Below are positions 14,400-25,300 of a DNA stretch of 64,000 nt, one piece after another. The stretch is from positions 24,406,254-24,470,253 of the forward strand of contig OX579641.1 in assembly GCA_951230915.1 (NCBI GenBank), given 5' to 3'. The notes beneath the pieces were generated by a model, which was not told where the DNA came from, searched no databases, and saw only the letters and a program-made list of their open reading frames with translations. A program made the translations under genes and the position numbers. The stretch is from Antitrichia curtipendula (Eukaryota; Streptophyta; Bryopsida; Hypnales; Leucodontaceae). Position 1 is the stretch's first letter. Every line of letters starts with the position of its first letter.

Positions 14400-14600
14400 C
14401 AGCGGTGCTATTCTGTGAGCCTGTGAGCGGCGAGCGGGAATACTGTGAGCAGGGAGCACTGGAATTAGAAAAAATAGTATAGATATCAATAATAGTGGAA
14501 AATAAAAGGAGAATCCAAACATTTTGGGCTAAATTTGAAGTTCATTATAAATTTCAGGGTCTAGGTCCCCAGACCTATCACCGTGGACCTATGACCGTGG
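14400..14600 (+). repeat. Left terminal inverted repeat of the MULE
   Basis: It contains the terminal block ending in CTATTCTGTGAGC, several GTGAGC/GCGAGC words, and the subterminal block GACCTATGACCGTG. The latter is locally duplicated as GACCTATCACCGTG then GACCTATGACCGTG. All have inverted counterparts at the right end of the element. Confidence 0.75.
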
Positions 14601-16535
14601 ATAAAAATAATTTGTATTAGGGGTGTTGTTTATCATAATAGCATATAATGATGGGAGTATACATTGTAAAGACGAGGTGAAAGATGTGAAAGATGAACCT
14701 GACAATGGAAGGAAGGGTATATAAAATATAACCTTCAATTACAAGATTTTCCCAAAGAAAAATTTATACTTTTGTCCACAAGTGTAACTTCAGTTAGAAG
14801 TAATTTACATTCAGATCTCAGTCACTCTCAGGCTCTAGGGTTCCCAAGTATCAAACAGAACCTCGTTTGGAACGTTGATGATACCAGCCCGAATGAGGAG
14901 GTGCTTGACCTCATTAAAGCTGAAGCTTGGAGAATGTATGAACTTGTCATCTACTAGGTTCATTTTGCAAAAGTAACGAAATAAGTAATAGAGATGTTTG
15001 CAATTAACATATTGATGGCGTCCACCAATTGCTGAAACAGCCATGTCCACAAAATCAGGACAAGTACACTCCGAATACATGCCCAGTGTGATTCAGTAGA
15101 CTTTATGTGCAGGCTCCGTTCCAGATTGAAGGGAGATTATGGCTCCAAGTCCAGGAAAGGGAAGCATCGTGACTCCTAAGATTGTACCTTTGACGTTCCC
15201 AGCACTCTCCCACTTATTGCAATGCTCTGTAGTAGGAGCATTTGCAATACGTCTAATAGGCTTGTTTCGGCGAGTTGTTGGATAGGTGTCTGCATGCACA
15301 GGGATAGGCTGATCATACATGACCGCCTCAAAAACATTTGACATCGTGAATAATCGTCGAGGTGACATAGGTGGTCGGTCTTGGAGCTGGAATCCAGCTT
15401 CCTGCAGCAGAAGTGTTTCCTGACGAGATAAACTAGTGCCTGTCAATACATGCCAGATGTCTAGTACTTCAGGCCAATCAATTACCCAAGAACGTTTAGA
15501 GCCTCACACGCAACGGTGAACATCATCTGGGCAGAACCAAAAATCTGTCACGATCTCCTTATTTCCTCCGTACTGTTTTTTGGGTCCGCGGTATGTAGGA
15601 GCTGGAGTGCCTTTGCTTCCTCTTGCAATTTTGGCAACGCAACGGATGTTTGATCCTCGTTGCTGGGCATGACATTTGCAGCTAGACTTGTGGGATAACC
15701 TCGCAATATGCCATTGAGAAGTGTCACAATCACTTTCCAACGCAGTAGTGATATGTGGCACATGCTCACAGTTAGCCACTTCGTTCCTATCCTTGATAGA
15801 CTCCGTGGGTGTGCGTGTAGACCGAGTCATGACTCTTGGCTGAGAGAAGTTCACCTTGTCCGGCCGATGAGAATCACCATCCGACCCAATAGGGAGGTCT
15901 AGTTTGCGCTTACTATTGCCATATATCTCTTCACCCTCCAAGTGCGGAACACGCGTTGCAACCTCAGCTGCTCCAGGAATGACATTCAACGCCTCCGCGA
16001 TCTTTTTAGGGTTGCCGCTGTGTCTAGCACCTCTTAACTTTAGCTCCTCTTTCAATGGACCCAACCTTGACGTTGTGCCGTTCAAAAAAGACCGGTAATT
16101 TGTCATTTGTATGAAGGCTCAAATGCAATCATCACAGGTGGCGGCGAACAAGTCATTACCGCGATTACCCGACTGCTGCAACCATTTGTTGTGGACTGTT
16201 TCTGATAAGTTGCATGATGGCATGTCAACAATTTCCTCAACACTCAGTCCCTGCAAAAGAAATATTCTTGTTAGTCCTACAATTGTTAAGGCTGAAAAGA
16301 CTCAGACTTCAACTTGCGTAGGCATGGCAAAGCATTTATGATTTTGATCTCGTCAGCAGGCTGTGAAGGCACCTCTCGGCTCCGAGAGGTATGGCATCCT
16401 ATTACCGGTTTGATCACAATCATAGTTTTCCGTAATAATAATTTTGTAGCAAAGAAAGCCATCTCAAAGTGATAGTGCAAAAGGACAAAAGCAACAGAAC
16501 TGAAGGAGGGATCTAAACATACCATTTGCATAAAG

Positions 16536-16540
16536 CCTCC
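16536..16540. repeat. Left target-site duplication of the LTR retrotransposon (CCTCC)
   Basis: CCTCC directly precedes the 5' LTR and recurs at 33996-34000 directly after the 3' LTR. A 5-bp duplication is normal for LTR-retrotransposon integrase. Removing one copy restores the transposase reading frame exactly. Confidence 0.95.
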
Positions 16541-17801
16541 TGTGAGCCCCCGATTCGTCATTCGGGACTCACGCTTTTCTTTTTGTTAATTATTATGATT
16601 TTGAGTGTAGTTTAAACGTAAAAAGACCTAAAAAGAGTGTAAGACCAAAATAGGTGTGGCACATACCCATATAGCATTTGGTCACTTATATCTATAATCC
16701 CCTCAGACTAAACCCAATTCCCATTGTAAATAGACTAAAATCGGGATTCCGAGTGATTAAAACGGGTTTTTGGTAAATAGGGCTTAAAATGCCAAACCGA
16801 GGGCTAGGTAACCTCTGAGGGCTAGATTTGGTCCGAGGGAACACCGTTGAGGTCAGATAATCCATTTCCGACGATAGGTTTCACTTTCCCCATTTTACCG
16901 ACGAAATAGCAGAAACCCCGAATTGTTAGCCTGCAGGAGTTACAACCTCACGACCGACGCCTGGGAGGAATCGGAGGATGCCGCATGTCATTTTGGGGTG
17001 GAAATCGCATTTGGAGATCAACGGCGAAATCGGTTTGCCAAGATTCCCCCCGACAAAGAAGATTCCCTGGTGGCCGGATTTTGAAGGAGAAGTCAAGATT
17101 TGGTTCTCCTCCGACCCTTGTGCAAAGTAAGAATGTTAGCTTGCACATCCTTTGTGGAATTCCATGAGAGGTTCCATAAAAAGTTTCGGAATTTTCTAAC
17201 TTGCAGAAAATGTCTTTCCGAACGGTCAACCGCCAAAACCTACGATGGGAAATTCTTGGAAATTACCCAGGTTGCGGTAAAATCTCACTAAAAATTAGAA
17301 TAGCATCTTTTATGTTAATAAGATGCCCCAACAAGTTTCAAGACATTCCGATAGTCAGAAGTACCTGAACCGGCAAGATTCCCCGGAAATTGACAAATTT
17401 AAAGAATGCGGGAAAGTTGACCGGCGTCCCGGGAGCATACGGAATCGGAATGAGGTCAAAATTGGGTCTTTTCTTACTCCCTTATACCTTTTAGAGAACT
17501 TAGGCTAGTTACTTTTCTCAGAAAGGTCAAACTCCAAAAACTGGGTTTTTACCTTAATTTGGTGTTTAGTTAGCGCTAAGTTTTGTTGAGTTTTTAGCGT
17601 CAAAATAGGGGGTGGGGGGACCCTTGGACTAAAAATGGCCTTCTGAAGCCAATGGCGCAATCCGTTTGTGATTTGGAGTAAACCTCCAAAAGTTAGAGTT
17701 TTAATCCAGCGTAGAAAGTGAAAATCTAGAAGATTAGGATGAAAATCTTAATTGATAAGATTACCGTGTAGGAAAAGAGAGGGGGGTGAGGGCCTTGGAA
17801 A

Positions 17802-17812
17802 ACTATATAAGG
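17802..17812 (+). promoter_or_regulatory. TATA box of the 5' LTR promoter
   Basis: CTATATAAGGG lies in a context typical of plant LTR promoters and is followed by a CT-rich stretch suited to a start site about 30 bp downstream. This would make U3 about 1.3 kb and R-U5 over 3 kb. The same motif is at 30781-30791 in the 3' LTR, where it could drive transcription into the flanking, antisense transposase sequence. Confidence 0.65.
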
Positions 17813-18261
17813 GCTCTCATTTTCCTCTCATTTCACCCCTTTAGGTTCATTTTGAACCTCTTTTCAAGTTTTGGGTCCATTTAGTTGGATTTTGGCCATT
17901 TTAGGCCACGTTGCCAAATTCTTGTGTTTTTGGAGCATTTTTAGCTCCATTGTCACTCTTTCTCAAGCTCTCTTTGAAGGACATTGGGGTCCCTTCAAAG
18001 ATTGCCTTGGTTTTCTTGTGCTTTTGTACTACTTGTGTTTTGTTGAATTTTTTTGAAGTCCTTGTACTAATCCTAGGGAAACCTCTTTATGCCCGGCTTG
18101 CCGCTTGGAGGAACCTCTAGTGCTTTATTTCTAAGTTTCTTTGGTGGATTTGAGCATTACTAACTTGTGTTTAGAAGTCTTGAAGTACTAACCTCCACTA
18201 ACCCATGTAGTAGGAGTATCCTTGTCAACTAACCCTTGTTGCCTTTGTCCCCGTACTCCTT

Positions 18262-18640
18262 TTACACGGCGAAGCTTTGACTTCAAGGGTTGTGAGTTTA
18301 TAGAATTTAGATGTGTTTTTCCAAGCACGGCGGAGCTTTGAACCCCCTTTTGTTTTAAATTATGTCAATTGTGAGAGGACGGCAAAGCTTTGATTGTAGA
18401 TGTTTAGGAATCACTAAAATTTTTAGAGAAACCAAAACTACGGCGAAGCTTTGACTTTAGATGTTTAGGAATCACTAGTATTCTTAGAGAAAACCGAAAC
18501 CACGGCGAAGCTTTGAACCCCCTTGTGTTTTAATTTGTGTCAATTGTGAGAGGACGGCGAAGCTTTGACTTTAGATGGTTAGGAATCACTAGTATTTGTA
18601 GAAAAACCAAAACTACGGCGAAGCTTTGACTTTAGATAGT
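18262..18640 (+). repeat. Seven-copy 55-60 bp repeat in the LTR
   Basis: The core ACGGCGAAGCTTTGA recurs seven times between about 18266 and 18630, with small changes (CGGCGG, CGGCAA). Two spacer types alternate, one with 'tttagatgtttaggaatcac' and one with 'accccc' plus 'tgtcaattgtgagagg'. The same array is in the 3' LTR, about 31241-31619. Confidence 0.85.
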
Positions 18641-18795
18641 CTAGACTTTAACACTGTAAAGGGAAAAAATGAAGATGGGAAACGCTTGAAAACGTTCCAA
18701 CCATCTAGAGTTGGCCAAGGGCCAAGTAGCAATTTCCTTTATCCATAATTTTCCATTCCAAGCTAGTTAGCCTTAAACAAAAATTTAGATCACCA

Positions 18796-18970
18796 GTCCA
18801 GGCACCAAAATTCAATTGGGACCAGCAGTCACCGAGGCACCCAGTCCAGGCATCGAAATTCAGTTGGGACCAGCAATCACCGAGGCACCCAGTCCAGGCA
18901 CCAAAAATTCAATTGGGACAGTAGTCACCGAAACCCAGTCCAGGCACCGAAATTCATTTGGGCCGGAGCA
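18796..18970 (+). repeat. Four-copy 47-bp repeat in the LTR
   Basis: Units start AGTCCAGGCACC and continue with 'aaattcaattgggacc' and 'gtcaccgaggcaccc'. They begin near 18796, 18843, 18891 and 18935, and the last is diverged. The array is repeated in the 3' LTR 12,979 bp downstream. Confidence 0.85.
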
Positions 18971-19760
18971 GCACCCAGACTGGCCCAGTCCCGCAGGCTA
19001 ACACGTGTCCCGGGGTGACGTGGCGGAAGAGGGGTCCCGACCTCCCGCAGGCCGACACGTGGCGAGGGTAACGGGGGCTGCCTCCTCCGACTGCTCCCGA
19101 CCTGCCTGGCTCCGAATTCCAACTACTGGCCTGTCCAGGCCCCAAACTGGTTTCAAAAAAAAAATTGGATTATTGTTTTGTCCTAAAAAAAAAATTGAGA
19201 TAGTAGTTGGCCTTTCAACAAATTTTGAAGTTGGATGTGGGAAGGGAAAAATTAGATAAGAGCTTACAAGAGGTTGGAGAGGTGAAGAGGTAGAATAGGA
19301 AAAAAGTTGGGATGTCTTAGAGGTAGCGTTTCCACTACCAAAAAGAGTCCAAAAAAAAAACATCATAAAAGAAGAAAATCACTTAGAGCTCTCATAGGAC
19401 TCTTCAAGCTCTTGGAAAACCACAATTGTAAGTAATTTGAGAATGGGGAAGGTAGGAGGATGAAGGGAGATTAGGATTAGGGAGAATTGCTAAGAAATCT
19501 TGAAGAGTCAATTTGGACCATTAGTTTTTGGATAAAATAATAATTGACTTAGAAGAAGATAGGAGTCAATTATTATTTAGGAGTCAAGAGTCAATTATTT
19601 ATTCCAACTAGTCAACCTTTGGGATAACTAAATAATTGAGTAAGAATAGTGTAGAAAGAAAAGGAAGAAGGAGAGTTAGAAAGAAAAGGAAAGAATAGGA
19701 AAATTTGTATTAGAACCCAAACTTTAAGCGGTGAGCAAAAATACAAAAGCACTCTCAACC

Positions 19761-19823
19761 ATGGTGGACCAAGAATATTTGGATGAGCTCATCTACAACA
19801 CGGCGGATGAAGCTCAACTTGAG
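19761..19823 (+). CDS. Candidate 21-codon mini-exon inside the LTR
   Basis: ATG in good context (CAACCATGG) opens 21 codons beginning MVDQEYLDELIY and ending at GAG|gtaact, a strong splice donor in phase 0. About 1.4 kb downstream, after the LTR end and primer-binding site, the sequence TACTAAC (a classical branch site) precedes AG at 21249-21250. From there the frame enters the pre-gag ORF. Splicing would supply a start codon to that ORF and skip the in-frame TAA at 21239. The exon is also present in the 3' LTR (32740-32802). This is inference from splice signals only. Confidence 0.4.
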
Positions 19824-20168
19824 GTAACTTACTAACTTTTACCTTTCTTTTGGAATTGTTTAGATTAGCAACTAAATACTTAGCCGGAACTTCAAGGTCG
19901 ATTCAGAGAGTCTAAATTAGGATTTTTCCCAAGTTTATCTGTCAAAGTTGGTAGATTATGATTAGAGCTCTCCGAAAACACCTTAAACTTAGAATTTCGA
20001 TCTAAAACGAAGGAGTTAGCTTTGGATGAAGTTTAGAGTAAAAATCGGATGAAAAAGATTTAGAAGTGTCCAAGTGAAAGTTAATTAGAAAATTAGCAAG
20101 TAGAAGTAATCTGAATCATAGGAGTGGAATTAAAAGTAAAATTCAAAAGTAGGATTAGTAGTAATCAA

Positions 20169-20210
20169 CGGATGAAGTTTGAGGAACCGATTAGCGGTCA
20201 AACTTCATCC
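20169..20210. repeat. GGATGAAGTTT hairpin in the LTR (first of two)
   Basis: GGATGAAGTTTGA and TCAAACTTCATCC form a 13-bp perfect stem around a 15-nt loop. A second hairpin with the same arms, GGATGAAGTTT and AAACTTCATCC, lies at about 20630-20682. Both are followed by a CTTTTGCTAGGA word. Both recur in the 3' LTR. Confidence 0.7.
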
Positions 20211-21016
20211 ATCAATAACTTTTGCTAGGATAAGTTTAAAATCAAGTTAGAGACCATTTTGGAAAGCTTGAATTAGCCTCTTTGAGGAACAAATTTCAAA
20301 GTACTAAAAATAGCAACTGACCAGAATCCATTCCAAGCTTCAAAGAGCAAGGGGGGATAGAATTAGGGTGTCCAAACGTGATTAAGGAAGAAAGTTAGCA
20401 TTAGAATGTTAGAGTGACAACTTCAAGTGTTCCAATCGTAGTTCAAGCTTTGAGAAATACCAAGTTACCTAGAAGAAATAGAAGGATGAAATTTGGACCA
20501 GGAAACGGATGAAGTCAACTTAGATTAGTCCAATTAAGACTAAACTTAGAATTTAGTTAGAGTTTCACTATATCAAACTAGGGTTTAAATTTAACGATTA
20601 ATTGAAATAGGGAACAAGTCCAAAGTCATGGATGAAGTTTAATTTGCCCCGGAAAGGCTAAAACTTCATCCGTTGATATCTTTTGCTAGGAGAAGGGGAT
20701 AGGGATGAATTTTATGTTTTTAGAAATGGCATGAGATTCTCTACAACTTAGGATTGCTAAATTTAGACTGTAGCTAGTTTCGTTCAAAAATCACCGTGGC
20801 CTCTTTGATTGAAGTAGTTTTGGTAGAAATTGTAATTGTTGCATTCTTTTTGAGTTTGATTGCAATTGTTGGTATTTAGGGACTTAGAAAAAAGATCCAT
20901 TGCTTGGAAGGCACAATGGACCGACGTTAGGACACCCATAGGTTAGAATTTCTCGAAATACTAAGAACCTGGTTGTGTTTACTTATTTACCAAGGGTGGG
21001 TAAATAAGCGCTCACA

Positions 21017-21038
21017 TATTGGTGCGTCTGCCGGGAGC
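21017..21038 (+). promoter_or_regulatory. Primer-binding site
   Basis: TTGGTGCGTCTGCCGGGAG begins two bases after the 5' LTR. TGG at its start pairs with the universal CCA end of tRNA, and the remainder fits a tRNA 3' acceptor and T-stem. I suspect an Arg tRNA but cannot prove it. The same words, again after CACATAT, recur at about 21115-21140. Confidence 0.75.
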
Positions 21039-21190
21039 GTTTAGTTATTGATTAGAGATTTCTCTAATTAGAAACTAATATTCTTTTTCGGGTTTTCAAT
21101 TTTACTCCGGCATCCACATATTGGTGCGTCTGCCGGGAGTTTAGACGCTTAAATTCAAGAGTCTAGACTTCTCAAAGCAACGACGTAGTT

Positions 21191-22285
21191 ATGTTAAACC
21201 GACAATTACATAGTGGCTACTTGAATGACTACTTTTACTAACGTGTTGAGTGTTTTGTAAAGAACCTTGAGTGGGACGCCGACTTGGAGTTCTACCAAGC
21301 TCAAGATAGGTCTTCATTTCCCGGTTACAACGCTTGGAGGGCCACTCATCGGGGCATTCCGTTCAAGCACTATTTGGCACACGAGGTTGGCGAGACCGAG
21401 GACGAAGGCACTAAGGTCCTTCCCTTGAATGACTTGCTGCACGGGCCAATTCACTTGAAAATCTCTTTCGAGTATTGGTCCCACCTCGTCCGAGAGTATC
21501 TTACCCGGCCTAACGTCCACACTCCGGCGATCGCCCACGCCATCGCCCAAGGAGCCTTTGGTGTGCCTCGGCACAAGTTTAACGATTACCTAATCTTTTA
21601 TTGGGAACTCATTGTGGCAGCGTGGAACTTCGAGAACATCTACGTGAAGGAGTGTTTCGACGCCAAGTGTCCGACAACTACCACCCAAGAGGTGTTACTC
21701 GAGCTACCGCACATCGACATCCGATACAACGCGCCTACGCCCTTATTCGACGGGGAGCTCTACCGATTTGACTCTTCCAACGCCGAAAAGCTTCACGCCA
21801 CCGAAAACCCATACACTCAACTGCAGTTTTTTTGACCCTGGCACAACGGATTGCGTCATCTAACTGTAGACTGTTGCAGGGGCATTTCGACTCGATACGT
21901 TCCCTTTAACCTCACTACCGCTGTGCAGTTGCAGTACATCGCAGAGTACCAGGAGGCCTGCGAACCTTGTCAAGACTCGGAGGATTACCAAGTCTCACTT
22001 TTCACAGCGCCAGACCTCTGTCACCTCCACCAGCCTCGATTCCATCCGTTGTTCTACTCATACCCGAGCCGGAAGAAGAGAAGTCGGGACGGCCGTCTCA
22101 AAAACGCCACCTTCTTCACCAACGAGGACACGTGGGCGCGTTACCAGCCGGACCACGAGTACATCGAAGAAACGCAAGAGCCTTACTTCTTCGAGGTTCG
22201 ACCGGACGCCGCGGAGATTCTTAGCACGTTGATCTGCGAAGATCACGTGATAGCACCTGCTGCCAGCCATAGCGACAGTACTTAG
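21191..22285 (+). pseudogene. Pre-gag ORF of the LTR retrotransposon, function unknown
   Basis: One frame runs from ATG 21191 to the stop at 22285, interrupted by TAA at 21239-21241 and TGA at 21833-21835. If the LTR mini-exon is spliced to 21251, only the TGA remains. The frame is otherwise open for over 330 codons and uses GC-rich, codon-like sequence, unlike the AT-rich surroundings, so it was a real gene. The protein has aromatic-rich stretches (ISFEYWSHLVREYL, DYLIFYWELIVAAW) and a basic patch (SRKKRSRDGR). I recognise no domain. Tat/Ogre-type elements also carry an ORF before gag, but I cannot show homology. Both stops fit C-to-T changes (CAA to TAA, CGA to TGA). Confidence 0.6.
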
Positions 22286-22385
22286 CTCCAAGTCTTTCCG
22301 ATTTTCTAGTGTTGTATTGGATTTCCTATATATATATATGAGTGGTGTGGATTTGTGTGAATTGGGAGTCATCTTTTGGTAATAG

Positions 22386-25300
22386 ATGCCACCAAAATCT
22401 ACTAACACCCCAGGATCGACTAGATCTTTGAGATCTCAAGTAAATCAAGGGACTTCTTCTCGACCGGCATCCGCTTCACCACATTTGGAGGAAAGAGCAA
22501 GCCCACCCGCTCCGGCGGGAGAGCGCGACAGTTCCCCCGAAACATTTGAGACGGTTGACGCTAGCGAGAACTCATCGGCACACTCCGAAGAAATGGAGGG
22601 TCGAGGACACCCGGCCCCAGCCGGGCCACCTGAGGACCTTCCACAAGAAGAATTGATGGTCGATATTGACCCCATGATGCTACCACGAGGGCTACCCATC
22701 CTAGTTCCTCAAGGGCTACGGGAGATTTCTGTCCCACATCACCTTCCGAAGTTTTCTGGGGCCCGAGATGATGATCCTGCCGCCCACATTGAGAAGTTTG
22801 ATGAGATTCTTAGCTCTCATCTGGTTACCGACCCAGGATACTATCTCATTTGGTTCCCTAACACGCTAACGGGGACTGCATACTCGTGGTACCGTTCACA
22901 TGCTGCAGGTACCTTTGTAAACTGGCGGCAATTGCTAGCTGCCTTCTTGCGTAACTTCCAGCCAGAGACCGGACAACAACAGGCCTTGTCTGCGTTGACC
23001 AACACTCGGAAAGGTCCCACGGAAGACCTCACCACCTATATCCGGCGATTCCAGATGGTTTGCACCCGATATGTGGGACGCCTGCTCAATGACAATACGA
23101 TACGACACTACTTCATTCAGGGCATTGACTCGCCTATCACCATCCGCGACATCTTATCACGGAGGCCGGTGACACTAGGCGATGCCATCCAGGCAGCATT
23201 GGAAGTCGAAATTATCGACAAAGAGAATGACCGGATGGTAAGACGGATCGATGATCCCATTCCGGCATTCATTCCGGTACACCAACAAGGGAACACCTCG
23301 ATGACATACCGGTCCTCTCCACCTAAAATGGACGTTATCCCCCTATCTTCTCATGATCCTATGTTGCTCTTAACCGCGCCTGTTGATCAACTTCGTACAG
23401 AAATGCGACAAGTGTCCAGCGACATGACCCGTGCAGTAAGGGAACTTACGGAGCAGATGGCATGCCTTGTCAAAGGACAAAATCCGCAAGCCCCTCCAAG
23501 GTTCCACGAATCGGGATCACATTCAACAGGAGTCTGGTGCAACCACTGCGGCCAGCCCAACCATACTCCTCCGTTTTGTCCGTTGTTGAAGGACAACCCG
23601 CCTCAGCAGCGACCGCGAGGACAAGGACAACCTTATCAACATCCTAACGCCCAGAGACAGGTACGGAATACAAACTCCTTCGAAAAACCACTACCCCCTC
23701 GATGCTTTACTTGCAAACGGCCACATGGACCGGGTCAATGTTGGGTAGAGAACAACGTAATCTGCGAACGTTGCGGGGACCATCATCCCACGGTTCGGTG
23801 CACTGTTACTGACAAAGTAATTCCGCTAGAGTTTCCAAAAGCGGACTACGCCCGACAAGCTCAAGATAACCAGAGAGGGGTGAGGATAAATGAGTCTAGA
23901 GAGGCCGCTGGTCCACCTAACATGTACTATGATCATTCTAACAACCGTCAGACTCAGAATCCCCCTGCAGCAGTTCAGACGGCACAAGGCGTCATCCACC
24001 TACCACCTGCCCAGACTACACAGGACGCTAGGTTTGTTGGACAGGATGTGCCTGAGACTTCTAGAGCCAATGACTTTCAAAACTCCCTCTTTGTAGGGGT
24101 TGAAGTCTCTAACATAGAGACCATACAAAAGTCTCTTCCAGCATTAGTGGTTACCAGGGGAGGAGCAAAAACCGGTCTTCCACCAGTAACTGAATTAGAA
24201 GAGATTCCATCGCCAGTGTCTAGCTCGCATAGTAGCATGCACCTTCACTCCTCTCAGGATTCCCCTCAGTTCTCTGATTTGCAGAGTACTTTGAAAGAAA
24301 CTGCGAAGGAGGTTCGATTTGACGAACACCTTTCAACCCGAACCGAATTGGATGAAAATGAGTTCCAATTCATTGAAAGAGGAACCCCTTTTCATCCTTC
24401 AAACCCCCGACTACGGACTAAGGGTCGGAAGAGTAAGAACCCTTCTACCCCTTACGATTTGTGGGATGACCTGTCCAGATCTAAAGCTAATATTTCTTTT
24501 GGACAGGTGATCAATGTAGACCCTTCCATTCGCAAACAGTTCAAGGAAGGGGCTACAATTCCCAGAGTCCCTAAGCTCATTAGCCAAGTCAACAAGGTGG
24601 AACCCTTGCCTGACTTGGAAGGGTTTGATTCTGACATAGAACGCCCTGAGCCACTAATCAAGAAGACTAAATTAGACCTGAGAAGGTCTAAAGAGACTTT
24701 TGAGCCGATAGAGATTGATGTAGAGATACTAGACAAGATCATTCCCCGAGCTTTAGTCGATGATGGTAGCGGAGTCAACATTATGCCTGCTTTTACTATG
24801 CAAAAATTGGGTCTCGACATCACCCATCCATCTTACGTGACTCTGAAATGCGCCGATCAAAGGTCGGTCAAAACCATAGGTCGAATCAGGGATCTAAGAA
24901 TCCAAACTGGGGGAATCGATTATGTGTTAACATTTGAGATTCTACAGTTAGAGGATGAGTCCAATGGTGCTTATCCACTGTTACTAGGCCGTGAATTCCT
25001 CCGCCAAAGCGGCGGAATCGTGAACTGGTCTGAGAAGAGACCCACATTCACCTATGGTCCTGGAAACGCAAGAACAATGGTTGCAATTGCATCCAAGGGG
25101 CCATTGATCGAGGGTGATCAAGAGTTAGGGATGCCCTCACTTCCAACTACCCGAATCGAATCCTCAATTGACCTAGGTACCATAAAATGTATAGGTCCGG
25201 GTCTTTATGATTATATCGATGATGGGACATTCCGGCAGTGGCTCCAAGAGCATCCTTGCTCTAGCGAAGATGCATTTGTCATCACCAGTATTTCATCAAC

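Larger units (their letters stand above)
16541..21016 (+). repeat. 5' long terminal repeat
   Basis: Its 4476 bp begin TGTGAGC and end GCTCACA. It differs from the 3' LTR at about four sites that I could find (near 16560, 16667, 17277 and 17364), all C/T or G/A transitions. Inside are a TATA box at about 17803, seven CGGCGAAGCTTTGA-type repeats, four 47-bp repeats, CACGTG motifs near 19000 and 19060, two GGATGAAGTTT hairpins, and a candidate short coding exon. Confidence 0.95.

Noticed and set aside
15900..16060. SAP-like motif in transposase exon 2 (LKEELKLRGARHSG)
   Set aside because: It resembles a SAP helix pair only loosely, and the same region may simply be a conserved part of this transposase family. 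Not enough for a domain call.
15093..16121. In-frame TGA codons as recoding or U-to-C editing sites
   Set aside because: Editing of TGA to CGA is known in organelles of some non-seed plants, not for nuclear genes. The gene is also split by a retrotransposon, so mutational decay is simpler.
16948..19366. Short open frames inside the LTRs, mirrored at offset 12,979
   Set aside because: They are short, overlap on both strands and have no codon bias or domain. Only the 21-codon exon at 19761 has supporting splice context.
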